Below are positions 35,817-44,644 of a stretch of DNA of 64,000 nucleotides, piece after piece (position 1 is the first letter of the stretch; each line of letters begins with the position of its first letter). The notes under the pieces were generated by a model. It made no database searches, was not told the DNA's origin, and worked only from the letters and a program-made list of their open reading frames with translations. The DNA comes from Rhodococcus sp. P-2. GTDB taxonomy: Bacteria > Actinomycetota > Actinomycetes > Mycobacteriales > Mycobacteriaceae. The DNA is taken from NCBI RefSeq assembly GCF_016598535.1, contig NZ_CP066779.1:2170001-2234000 (forward strand), in the 5' to 3' direction. Position numbers and translations under genes: made by a program.

Positions 35817-38800
35817 CAACACCGACTACTCTCGAATCCCCTGCTGCCGTACCCCGTGCCGAAGAACGTCGTTCGGCACGAATCCACGATTACGCATCAG
35901 TGGTCACACCAACCGGCATCGCTGTATCGGCGTCGGGACGCATTGCATACGTACGTACGGAGTCGAACCCGGGCGCAGATACCAACGAGCACTCGATCTG
36001 GTTGGCTTCCCCGCAACTACAGCTCACGGTAGGTCCTGCCGACACCTCGCCGGCGTGGCATCCCGTTTCCACGCTGTTGGTCTTCGTGCGGCCGGATTCC
36101 TCGGGCACACCACAACTGTGGAAGATCGATGCCGGCGGTGGGCCCGCCGTTCAGATGACCACCGCGGAACAACTCCCGCTCGGTGCTGGGGCACCGGTGT
36201 TCTCTCCCGACGGCGCTCGAATCGCCTTCAGTGCTCCGGTCGACCGCACTGCCGCCGGATCGTCACACCTCTTGGTGGCGAAACGCCTCAACTACAAGGT
36301 CGACGGATCCGGTGTCCGGGGCAGCGTTCGGGCGCACCTGTTCGAGTTCGATCTGGCCGCCGGGTCGCTACGGCAACTGACGGACGGCGATTGGGACGCT
36401 TCGCATCCCGCGTACAGTCCCGACGGCACCGAACTTGCTTTCACCGCAGCGATGGACGGCGACGCCGATCTGACGCGGGCGAGTTCCGCCTGGACCGTGT
36501 CGCTGACTGATCTCGCCGCCGCTCCGCGGATGTTGGGGCACGCACGCGGGATCGCCGGACCACTTGCGTGGACGCCGGCCGGCGACGCCGTCGTAGCAGT
36601 CGGATGGCACACGCCGATCATTCACAACAGCGAACTTCTCGTCCTGCATCGCGACCAGCGAATGGAAGACCGCAGCCTGACGTCCGAACTCGACCGAAAC
36701 GTCATGCCTGGCGGGACCGGTTATCCCGGTGGCGCACCGAGTTTCACCGCGGACGGCAACATCGTCTTCTGCATCCGCAACCACGGCTCCACCGAACTGC
36801 ACAAGGTGGATTTCGGATCAGGCTCCGTCTCACCACTTCTCATCGGAGAGCAGACAGTGGTCTCCGGCCTGGCCTTGGTATCCGGGCGGGCCGTCGTCGC
36901 GCTGGCAACGGCGACGTCCTTCGGTGAGGTCGCCGTCATCGATCTCGAGACTCGCGCCGTCGAGATCGTCACCGAATTGAACACGGAACTGACAACTTCC
37001 GTCGCGTTTCCCGTCGCCACCGAGCGTTGGTTCGACATCAGCGACGGCACCCGAGTTCAGGGTTGGATCCTGCGCGACCCGAACCTCACGGGCACCGGAC
37101 CACTGGTCCTGGACGTCCATGGTGGGCCGCATAATGCCTGGACCGGTACCCCCACCCTCATGCACGCGTACCACGCGGAATTGGTTGCGCTCGGATACAC
37201 GGTCTTGATGATCAATCCGCGTGGAAGTGACGGCTACGGAAACGACTTCTTCGACGGTGTGCGGGACGGCTGGGGCGAGGCGGATCGTGCAGACCTGCTC
37301 GAACCGGTCGAAACCCTTGTCGCCGAAGGGGTAGCCGATCCGAAGCAACTGGTGCTCACGGGCTACAGCTATGGCGGATTCATGACGTGCGCCCTGACGT
37401 CCGTCACCGATCGGTTTGCCGTCGCAGTCGCCGGTGGCCTCGTTTGCGACATCGCGAATACGGCCGGCCCCTCGGACGAGGGCATTTTGCTACAGACGAT
37501 CGAATTCGACCCGCAGTCATCTCGGGTACAGGAACTTTCGCCGCTGGGGCGAGTCTCCCAGGTGACGACACCGACGCTGATTCTTCACGGCGGCAGCGAC
37601 GTCCGCTGCCCGGTCAACCAGGCAGAACAGTGGTTCGGTGGACTGCGTTTGGCCGGCACCCCGACCGAGCTGGTGGTCTTCCCGGACGCGTCGCATGCCT
37701 TCGTGCTGACGGGTCGGCCGTCCCACCGTCTGGGCTACAGCACTCGTCTCGTCGACTGGATCGAACGCCACCTCTCCCCTACGCCGGCACTGACCACGGT
37801 CGATCCCGACTACTGGCAGTACCGACTCGACACCCTGAGTGCGAAATACGGGGTACCTGGTGCCTCGCTGGGAATTCTGACCACTACCCGCAGCGGTTTC
37901 GACCGCACCGTGGTCACGTCCGGTGTGGTCAGCACCCGCACGGGGGTCGCGGCGACTCCCGACACGTTGTTCCAGATGGGTTCGATCAGCAAGGTCTGGA
38001 CGGCCACGCTGATCATGCAACTCGTGGAGGAAGGGTTGCTCGACCTCGATGCACCTGTTCGGAACATACTGCCGGACTTCGCAGTCGACGATGCGGTAGC
38101 CACTGCAACAGTCACGACGCGTCAACTGTTGACTCACACCAGCGGCATCGACGGTGACGTCTTCATCGATGGCGGCCGCGGCGACGACTGCGTCGAGCGT
38201 TACGTTGCTGCCCTGAAGTCGACGGTGCAACTCTTCGCACCCGGCACCGATTGGTCGTACTGCAACACCGGCTTCGTGATCGCCGGACGAATCATCGAGG
38301 TTCTCCGAGGCAAGAGTTGGGATGCGGTTCTGCGCGAGCGAATCATCGAGCCGCTCGGCCTGGCCAAGACCACGACCCTGCCTGAGGAGACGGCGCTGCA
38401 CCGCGCTGCAGTCGGGCACGTCGGCGGTGGCGACAATCTCGCGCAGACACCACAATTCCTCATCCCTCGCTCGATGGGCCCGGCCGGCCTCATCAACAGC
38501 ACAGCCGAAGATCTACTCCTGTTCGCGCAGGATTCGATGCGCGAGGATCCGATTCTGCTTCAGCGTTCCACTCATCTGGCGATGCTCGAGGAGCGCCGCC
38601 AGATCGGTGACGTGTCGTCTGCAGACATCATGGGAACCACGTGGCTACTGCACAATTGGGACGGAGTGCTGGCACATGGCCACAACGGCGGAACTCTCGG
38701 ACAGCAGTCCTTCTTGAGGGTGGTCCCCTCCTGCGGCATTGCCGTAGTCCTGATGGCCAACGGCGGTGCGATGGACGCACTCTCGGGCGACCTTCTCGCC

Positions 38801-39172
38801 GAAGTGATCGGTTCCATCGGCGGCGTCGCCGTGACACCGGCATTTTCGCCTGGAGACCCTCACACCCGCACCACATCCTCACCTGAGGAACTCGATGCAC
38901 TGTGCGGTCTGTACCGCGATGCTGCAGCCGATTTCGTCCTGGAGAGGACCGGCGATTCCCTGACCGCCCGCCGCACCGATCACATCGACCCTTCGATCAA
39001 CGCCGAAAGCGCAGAGTCCATCTCTCTCAGCCTGATCGAAGTTCACCCTGGAGTATTCGCGACCCAACTACCGCAATCAGCGGGTTGGATCCGGATCACT
39101 TTCTCCGACACCGGGAGTACACAATTGCTACACGTCGGAAGCCGCGCGTATCCGCGAGTGAACAACCGATGA
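35813..39172 (+). CDS. Two-headed peptidase: S9 prolyl-oligopeptidase-like domain fused to S12 beta-lactamase/D-peptidase-like domain
   Basis: 1119 residues, no signal peptide, so cytoplasmic. Residues about 20-390 form a beta-propeller with WD40-like strands, and about 400-655 an alpha/beta hydrolase of the S9 family: S519 in GYSYGGF, D596 in HGGSDVRCP, H628 in DASHAF. Residues about 665-1020 are an S12 (class C beta-lactamase/D-aminopeptidase) domain: S724-I-S-K727, Y816-C-N818 and H957-N-G. The C-terminal 90 residues look like the beta-barrel seen in D-aminopeptidases. S12 includes enzymes that cut at D-residues. Fusing both activities suggests processing of imported peptides with mixed stereochemistry. 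It overlaps the M20 gene by four bases. Confidence 0.9.
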   Translation: MTTPTTLESPAAVPRAEERRSARIHDYASVVTPTGIAVSASGRIAYVRTESNPGADTNEHSIWLASPQLQLTVGPADTSPAWHPVSTLLVFVRPDSSGTPQLWKIDAGGGPAVQMTTAEQLPLGAGAPVFSPDGARIAFSAPVDRTAAGSSHLLVAKRLNYKVDGSGVRGSVRAHLFEFDLAAGSLRQLTDGDWDASHPAYSPDGTELAFTAAMDGDADLTRASSAWTVSLTDLAAAPRMLGHARGIAGPLAWTPAGDAVVAVGWHTPIIHNSELLVLHRDQRMEDRSLTSELDRNVMPGGTGYPGGAPSFTADGNIVFCIRNHGSTELHKVDFGSGSVSPLLIGEQTVVSGLALVSGRAVVALATATSFGEVAVIDLETRAVEIVTELNTELTTSVAFPVATERWFDISDGTRVQGWILRDPNLTGTGPLVLDVHGGPHNAWTGTPTLMHAYHAELVALGYTVLMINPRGSDGYGNDFFDGVRDGWGEADRADLLEPVETLVAEGVADPKQLVLTGYSYGGFMTCALTSVTDRFAVAVAGGLVCDIANTAGPSDEGILLQTIEFDPQSSRVQELSPLGRVSQVTTPTLILHGGSDVRCPVNQAEQWFGGLRLAGTPTELVVFPDASHAFVLTGRPSHRLGYSTRLVDWIERHLSPTPALTTVDPDYWQYRLDTLSAKYGVPGASLGILTTTRSGFDRTVVTSGVVSTRTGVAATPDTLFQMGSISKVWTATLIMQLVEEGLLDLDAPVRNILPDFAVDDAVATATVTTRQLLTHTSGIDGDVFIDGGRGDDCVERYVAALKSTVQLFAPGTDWSYCNTGFVIAGRIIEVLRGKSWDAVLRERIIEPLGLAKTTTLPEETALHRAAVGHVGGGDNLAQTPQFLIPRSMGPAGLINSTAEDLLLFAQDSMREDPILLQRSTHLAMLEERRQIGDVSSADIMGTTWLLHNWDGVLAHGHNGGTLGQQSFLRVVPSCGIAVVLMANGGAMDALSGDLLAEVIGSIGGVAVTPAFSPGDPHTRTTSSPEELDALCGLYRDAAADFVLERTGDSLTARRTDHIDPSINAESAESISLSLIEVHPGVFATQLPQSAGWIRITFSDTGSTQLLHVGSRAYPRVNNR

Positions 39173-40332
39173 CCATTCTCCGCGATCTGGCCGAGCGCCA
39201 ACTTCCTCAGATCCTCGAGGATGCCATCGCGCTCATCGAAGTCGAGTCGCCGTCGCACGATCTCGAAGCTGTTGCACGCAGCGCGAAATGGACGTCAGAC
39301 CTTGTCCACGAACGACTCGGCGTAACACCGGAGTCCATAGTGACGGAAGGCCGTACCCACCTGGTGACCCGCTTCGGCGATTCCCCGACGCGGTTGATGC
39401 TCCTCGGTCATCACGACACCGTGTGGCCCATCGGCACCCTGACGCGCCTACCCGCAGCGGTGACCGACGGAGCCCTTCGGGGCCCGGGGGGTCTCGACAT
39501 GAAACTTGGTGTCGTTCAGGCAATTCACGCCCTTTCGATCGTCCGGGAGTTGCACGGCGACGATGCACTCGACGGAATCACACTCCTGGTCACCGGTGAC
39601 GAAGAAATCGGTTCACCCACGTCGCGAACCCTCATCGAGGAACTTGCCGCAGGCGCGGTGCTCGTCCTCGAAGCCGGCGGCGACGGTGGCGAACTCAAGA
39701 CCGTCCGCAAGGGAGTGTCGCTGTATCGGATCCATGTTGCCGGTCGCGCAGCGCACGCCGGGTTGGAGCCGGAAAAGGGCATCAACTCCGCAGTCGAACT
39801 GGCTCGCCTCGTGATCGCGATCAACGACTTGTCCTCGCCGGCGCAGGCAACCACTGTCACCCCGACCGTCATTTCAGCCGGAACCACAACCAACACCGTT
39901 CCGGCAGAAGCCTTTGTCGACGTGGACGTACGCGCAACCAGCGCTGCCGAGCAGGAGCGCGTCGATTCGAACATCCGAGCCCTGCAGGCAATCCACCCCG
40001 AAGCCGTAGTCACGGTCTCGGGTGGCGTCAACCGTCCACCTCTCGAAGCGACGATGTCCGCACCGTTGCTGGCGTTGGCGGAACGCGTTGCGCTCGAGCA
40101 TGATCTGACTCCTCCCGTCGGACTCGCCGTCGGCGGAGCCTCGGACGGAAACTTCACTGCCGGCATCGGCATCCCCACCCTCGACGGCCTCGGTGGCGTC
40201 GGCGGCGGTGCACACGCCGAGACCGAGCATGCGCTCGTGTCCGCTATCGCCCCGAGAACGGCGTTGGTTGCGGGCCTTATTCGTTCGATCACGTCTGAAG
40301 GGGGCCCTCGTGTCGAAAAGCAAAGCGGTTGA
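39169..40332 (+). CDS. M20 family metallohydrolase (carboxypeptidase/deacylase)
   Basis: 387 residues, start ATG 39169 overlapping the previous stop. M20 metal-site motifs are GHHDTVW (H81, D83), GPGGLDMKLG and GDEEIGS. The dimerisation domain sits in the middle (VAGRAAHAGLEPEKGINSAVEL). It resembles CPG2/ArgE/DapE-type enzymes, which hydrolyse N-acyl- or C-terminal amino acid bonds. Next to a racemase and an acyltransferase it is the obvious candidate for an N-succinyl-L-amino acid hydrolase. A general dipeptidase is the alternative. Confidence 0.88.
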   Translation: MTILRDLAERQLPQILEDAIALIEVESPSHDLEAVARSAKWTSDLVHERLGVTPESIVTEGRTHLVTRFGDSPTRLMLLGHHDTVWPIGTLTRLPAAVTDGALRGPGGLDMKLGVVQAIHALSIVRELHGDDALDGITLLVTGDEEIGSPTSRTLIEELAAGAVLVLEAGGDGGELKTVRKGVSLYRIHVAGRAAHAGLEPEKGINSAVELARLVIAINDLSSPAQATTVTPTVISAGTTTNTVPAEAFVDVDVRATSAAEQERVDSNIRALQAIHPEAVVTVSGGVNRPPLEATMSAPLLALAERVALEHDLTPPVGLAVGGASDGNFTAGIGIPTLDGLGGVGGGAHAETEHALVSAIAPRTALVAGLIRSITSEGGPRVEKQSG

Positions 40333-41131
40333 GTTTCGAGAACTGGTCGACACCCGCGAAATAGCTGATCTGTCTGCCGTTTTCGACGAGATCTGGGCTA
40401 CAAGTCCCGGACCGGCTCATTTCGGAACGGCGATGTTGGTTGCGCTTCACCACGGTGGTCATTACGTGGTGGGAGCCTTCTCTGAAGGCGAAATGATCGG
40501 AGGTTGCGTCGGATTCTTCGTCGAGCCTCTCGGCGAGGTCCTGCACTCACACATCGCCGGAGTTCTACCCGGGCATGCAGGCAAGGGAATCGGCCGCGCC
40601 CTCAAGCATCATCAGCGTGACTGGTGCATCGAGCGCGGCGTCAGGACGATTCGGTGGACCTTCGATCCACTCGTCGCACGAAATGCCTACTTCAACATCC
40701 AGCGTCTCGGTGCCGAACCCGCCGAATACAACCCGGATTTCTACGGATCGATGGCAGACGGCATCAATGCCGGCGACGCCAGCGACCGCATGCTGGTCAG
40801 CTGGGATCTCGACGCCGACGGAGCTCCGAGTTCTTCTGTGGCCGTTGATGATACATTCAAGGTGCTCCAACCCACCGAGGACGGGACGCCTCGGATGCTC
40901 CCGATCCCACCCGACTGCGTCGACATCGCGGTCGGAATACCCAGAGACATAGAGCATCTGAGAACCGTCGACCGCGCTTCTGCCTTCGCCTGGCGACACG
41001 CGCTTCGCGAGTACCTCGAACCACTGATCGCCTCGAAGGAATGGCAATCGACCGGCTTCGACCCCAGCGGCTATTACATGTTCACGAAAATCTGCGAGAC
41101 AACCGGAGAAGAGCAAGTCCATGCACATTGA
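40310..41131 (+). CDS. GNAT family N-acyltransferase (COG3375-like), candidate D-amino acid N-succinyltransferase
   Basis: 273 residues from GTG 40310, preceded by GAAGGGGG, overlapping the M20 gene by 23 bases. The GNAT acyl-CoA loop is GVLPGHAGKGIGRALKHHQRDW near residue 87, and the WTFDPLVARNAYFNIQRLGA segment is typical of the COG3375 group. Genes of this group are often next to N-succinylamino acid racemase genes. In a Geobacillus system the GNAT member succinylates D-amino acids. The role here is inferred from context. Confidence 0.82.
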   Translation: MSKSKAVEFRELVDTREIADLSAVFDEIWATSPGPAHFGTAMLVALHHGGHYVVGAFSEGEMIGGCVGFFVEPLGEVLHSHIAGVLPGHAGKGIGRALKHHQRDWCIERGVRTIRWTFDPLVARNAYFNIQRLGAEPAEYNPDFYGSMADGINAGDASDRMLVSWDLDADGAPSSSVAVDDTFKVLQPTEDGTPRMLPIPPDCVDIAVGIPRDIEHLRTVDRASAFAWRHALREYLEPLIASKEWQSTGFDPSGYYMFTKICETTGEEQVHAH

Positions 41132-42254
41132 GTCCGTCGAATTGCGCGAACTGCGCATCCCTCTCGTCTCCCCCTTCACCACGTCGTTCAGCACCCAACT
41201 CGAGCGCAACACCCTCGTCCTGAAGGTGAGTGGCACCACCGACGGCCCCAATGGCCCGGTGGAGACTGTCGGCTGGGGCGAGTGCGGCTCGCTGAGCGAT
41301 CCGTACTACAACTCGGAGTACACCGCCGGTGCGCGCGCGATGCTTCGCGAGTATCTCGTTCCGACGCTGCGTAAGTCGCAGTCGGATCAGCCGCTCACCG
41401 CCGAGACCGTCGGCAGCGCGCTTCACCACATCGTGGGTCACCAGATGTCCAAGTCTGCCATCGAAATGGCAATCCTCGACGCCGAATTGCGCGCTCGTGG
41501 ACAATCTTTCGCTCGATACCTCGGTGCAACGCGCACACGAGTTCCCTCGGGAGTATCCGTCGGCATCCAGGACAGCATTCCGCAGTTGCTCGAGACCGTC
41601 GGCAACTATCTGTCGCAGGGATACGTGCGAATCAAACTGAAGATCAAGCCGGGCTGGGACATCGCTCCCGTGGCGGCGGTGCGCAAGGAGTTCGGCTACG
41701 ACGTGCCCCTACAGGTCGATGCGAACGCCGCGTACACCCTCGTCGACGCACAGTTGCTGCGTCGCCTGGACGAATTTGCACTGCTCCTCATCGAACAGCC
41801 GCTGGCCGAGGACGATTTGGTGCAGCACGCCAAGCTCGCCCAGTCTCTCTCGACTCCGATCTGCCTCGACGAGTCGGTCGAGTCGGCCAAGGATGCAGCG
41901 GATGCCATCACGCTCGGTGCCGCTTCGGTCATCAACATCAAGCCGAGCCGTGTCGGTGGATACCTGGAAGCCAAGCGGATCCATGATCTCGCCTCGGCGC
42001 ACGGTATCGCGGTGTGGTGCGGCGGGATGCTCGAGACCGGAATCGGACGCGCCGCCAACGCCGCACTCGCAGCACTGGACGGCTTCACACTGCCCGGTGA
42101 CATCTCGGCGTCCGATCGCTTCTACAAGGAAGACATCACCGAACCGTTTGTCATCGAGGACGGCCACATCTCCGTGCCGCAGGGACCGGGCTTCGGTGTG
42201 ACTCCGCGTGAAGACGTCATGGAGCGCTTCACCGTCGGAACCGAGATTCTGTAG
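41121..42254 (+). CDS. Enolase-superfamily N-succinylamino acid racemase (NSAR/OSBS family)
   Basis: 377 residues. The catalytic barrel residues are all present: K172-L-K174 (KxK), D200, E225, D250 and K274 in NIKPSRVGG. All five are exactly 11 above the numbers I recall for the Amycolatopsis racemase (K163, D189, E214, D239, K263). The family also contains o-succinylbenzoate synthase of menaquinone synthesis, but there are no men genes here and the neighbours are the M20 and GNAT genes. It would interconvert N-succinyl-D- and L-amino acids. It overlaps the GNAT gene by 11 bases and is followed by a strong hairpin. Confidence 0.9.
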   Translation: MHIESVELRELRIPLVSPFTTSFSTQLERNTLVLKVSGTTDGPNGPVETVGWGECGSLSDPYYNSEYTAGARAMLREYLVPTLRKSQSDQPLTAETVGSALHHIVGHQMSKSAIEMAILDAELRARGQSFARYLGATRTRVPSGVSVGIQDSIPQLLETVGNYLSQGYVRIKLKIKPGWDIAPVAAVRKEFGYDVPLQVDANAAYTLVDAQLLRRLDEFALLLIEQPLAEDDLVQHAKLAQSLSTPICLDESVESAKDAADAITLGAASVINIKPSRVGGYLEAKRIHDLASAHGIAVWCGGMLETGIGRAANAALAALDGFTLPGDISASDRFYKEDITEPFVIEDGHISVPQGPGFGVTPREDVMERFTVGTEIL

Positions 42255-42272
42255 GTTCCCGGCGTCAGCTGC

Positions 42273-42304
42273 AGTCACCTCCACCTCACCCGGTGGAGGT
42301 GACT
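42273..42304 (+). terminator. Terminator of the D-amino acid operon
   Basis: Perfect 13-bp stem (42273-42285 with 42292-42304) and a 6-base loop, 18 bases after the racemase stop, followed by GTTCGTCGTTT. Confidence 0.8.
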
Positions 42305-42374
42305 GTTCGTCGTTTGTGTCGGTAGCTCGGTGCATAGTGATTCGGACATGACGTACTGCACCGAAAGGCCCCCG

Positions 42375-43055
42375 ATGAGTAGCTGGTCCGATCGCCCGAT
42401 CTGCGCGTTCGACCTCGAAACCACGGGACGGAATCCGTCGACCGCCCGCATCGTCAGTGCCTGCGTCGCGGTGATCGACGGTGCGAAGGTCGAAACACGC
42501 ACGTGGCTACTCGATCCCGGCGTCGACATCCCCGCCGGTGCCTCGGCCATTCACGGCATCAGCACCGAGTACGCGGCGCAACACGGCCAGAACTACTCCG
42601 AGGGCTACGAAGAGATTCGCGAGGCTCTGCACAATTCCTGGGCGCGCGATCACGCCGTCGTAGCGTTCAACGCCTCCTACGATCTGACGGTCATGCATGC
42701 CGAAGGTCTGCGCATCGGTAAGCCCGCCTTCGTTCCGGGGTTGGTCATCGATCCGTACGTGATCGATCGCGCGATGGACACGTTCCGCAAGGGCAAACGA
42801 ACGCTCGCAGCCGTGTGCGAGCACTACGGGATTTCCCTCGAGTCTGCCCACGAAGCCGAGGCCGATGCCAAAGCAGCGGCGGCGTTGGCCCGCGAGCTCG
42901 CCGTACGGTTCCCCGACATCCTGGGGCTCGATCTCATGGTCGATCAGGCCGATTGGCATGCCGAGCGGCAACGCGAATTCGCCGAGTACCTACTCACCCA
43001 AGGGAGGGACGTGGCAGATGTGAACGGCCAGTGGCCGATTCGCATCATCGCCTGA
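42375..43055 (+). CDS. DEDDh-family 3'-5' exonuclease (DnaQ-like)
   Basis: 226 residues from ATG 42375, with GAAAGG at 42363-42368; in-frame ATGs at 42330 and 42348 are upstream alternatives. DEDDh motifs are AFDLETTGR, AFNASYDLTVMH and AHEAEADAKAAA. It resembles the proofreading exonuclease domain of DNA polymerase III epsilon or an RNase T-like protein, stand-alone. It would remove 3' nucleotides from DNA or RNA. Transcribed on its own after the terminator of the preceding operon. Confidence 0.87.
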   Translation: MSSWSDRPICAFDLETTGRNPSTARIVSACVAVIDGAKVETRTWLLDPGVDIPAGASAIHGISTEYAAQHGQNYSEGYEEIREALHNSWARDHAVVAFNASYDLTVMHAEGLRIGKPAFVPGLVIDPYVIDRAMDTFRKGKRTLAAVCEHYGISLESAHEAEADAKAAAALARELAVRFPDILGLDLMVDQADWHAERQREFAEYLLTQGRDVADVNGQWPIRIIA

Positions 43056-43085
43056 CGCCCTCCCCGGCTCGGACGGTCGCGCGCG

Positions 43086-44513
43086 CTACTGCGGGACCGG
43101 CGGCCACACCGGCGCAATGGACCACGGACGCGCCGTTTCGAGTTGCGACGCAACCTGAATCAGCAAATCTTCACGCCCGAACGCGCCGACCAACTGCACG
43201 CCGATCGGCACACCGGCCGAGTCATGACCCATCGGCAAGGAAATCGCAGGCTGACCGGAACTGTTGAACGGACTGGTCAAGCCGCTGTATCCGGCCGAAT
43301 GCTCCCAGATCGACATGGGATTTGCCATATCGAGCAGTCCGAGCGGAGCTGCCGGCCGAGCCATCGTCGGAGTCAGCAGCAGATCGTGATCGACAAAGAA
43401 CGCACCGATCACCTGGGCAGCCCGCTCGAGTTCCTGCAATGCCTTGACGACGTTCGTCGCACTTTCGGACTTCGCGCGGTCGTAGATCATCCGAGCCATC
43501 GGCTCGAGGTCGTCGTCGCGGATTGCGCGGTTCAGTGTCTCCAGCCGTTCATCGACCTCGATCGTCATCGGAATGCCCATCAACACGGAAAGTCCGGCAG
43601 TAAGGGCATCGAGTGGAAAGTTCGGGGCGCCCTCGGTGACATCGTGACCGAGTTCTTCGAGCAGGCCGGCAACACTGGTTGTGACGGCCGCGCACTCCGG
43701 GTCCACCGGGGTGCCGTCCGGCAGCACGTTGCTCAGACCAATCCGCAACCGTCCGGGATCCGCACCCACTTCCTCGATGTAGGGCCGCCTCGGCGCCAGG
43801 ATCACGTAAGGATCGCCCACTGTCGGCCCGGCGGACAGATCGAGAAGCAGCGCAGTGTCGCGGACACTTCGGGTGAGTGCGTGATGAACACTCATCGGCG
43901 AGGAGAACAGCGTGCGCGCCGGTGCCGTCGGAGTGCGTCCGCGGCTGGGCTTGAGGCCTACCAAGCCACAGGCCGATGCGGGAATACGGATCGATCCACC
44001 GCCGTCACTGGCATGGCCGCCGGGCACGATCCCGACGGCAACCGCTACAGCCGTGCCACCCGAAGATCCGCCGGGTGAACGATCGAGGGCGTATGGGTTG
44101 CGGGTGGGCCCGAACAGCGCAGGTTCGGTACTCGCGTTCTTACCGAACTCCGGGGTGTTCGTCTTGCCGATGACAACCAGACCGGCCTCACGGTATCGCT
44201 CCACGAGCGTCGAATCTTTTTCTGCCACAGCGTCGGCGAACAATCGAGATCCGTTGGTGCTCGGCAATCCTGCGACGTCCAAGCCCAGGTCTTTGATCAC
44301 GAACGGGACGCCGTGCAATGGACCTTCCGGCAGGCCGTTCGATACTTCGTTGCGCGCTTCCTCGCGACGCTCACTGATCACCGCATTGACTGCAGGGTTG
44401 CGCTCGTCGAGTCTGTCCAGGCTGAACTCGAGGACTTCCTTGGCTGAGACGTCACCGCTCTTGATCGCTTCGGCAAGGCCGGTCATGTCGTTGTTGTCGA
44501 ACAAATCCTGCAT
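43086..44513 (-). CDS. Amidase signature family protein
   Basis: 475 residues from ATG 44513 (GAGGG upstream); ATG 44525 and GTG 44528 are in-frame alternatives. The amidase signature is GGSSGGTAVAVAVGIVPGGH with the Ser-cisSer-Lys triad (Lys in VIKDLG). It hydrolyses amide or ester bonds. Substrate unknown; members act on aryl amides, nylon oligomers or indoleacetamide. It stands alone, with a GAF-LuxR gene upstream on the same strand. Confidence 0.9.
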   Translation of the reverse strand: MQDLFDNNDMTGLAEAIKSGDVSAKEVLEFSLDRLDERNPAVNAVISERREEARNEVSNGLPEGPLHGVPFVIKDLGLDVAGLPSTNGSRLFADAVAEKDSTLVERYREAGLVVIGKTNTPEFGKNASTEPALFGPTRNPYALDRSPGGSSGGTAVAVAVGIVPGGHASDGGGSIRIPASACGLVGLKPSRGRTPTAPARTLFSSPMSVHHALTRSVRDTALLLDLSAGPTVGDPYVILAPRRPYIEEVGADPGRLRIGLSNVLPDGTPVDPECAAVTTSVAGLLEELGHDVTEGAPNFPLDALTAGLSVLMGIPMTIEVDERLETLNRAIRDDDLEPMARMIYDRAKSESATNVVKALQELERAAQVIGAFFVDHDLLLTPTMARPAAPLGLLDMANPMSIWEHSAGYSGLTSPFNSSGQPAISLPMGHDSAGVPIGVQLVGAFGREDLLIQVASQLETARPWSIAPVWPPVPQ

Positions 44514-44612
44514 CGATGCCCTCATCACTCGTGTAGAACTCTGCCGATAGTGAGGTCCGTCATATCAACCGGGACGGCGACGCAGTTCCGAAATTCCGCT
44601 TGGCGGGACCGA

Positions 44613-44644
44613 TCAGAGAATCAAGCCCTCACAGAATCAAACCC
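44613..44644. repeat. 16-bp imperfect tandem duplication across the LuxR stop
   Basis: Two adjacent 16-bp units (44613-44628 and 44629-44644) differing at two positions. The second contains the stop and last codons of the LuxR-type gene; the first repeats them after the stop, again ending in TGA on the minus strand. Confidence 0.8.

Noticed and set aside
41121..42254. menC (o-succinylbenzoate synthase)
   Set aside because: Same family, but no menaquinone genes lie nearby, while the M20 and GNAT partners of the racemase route adjoin it.
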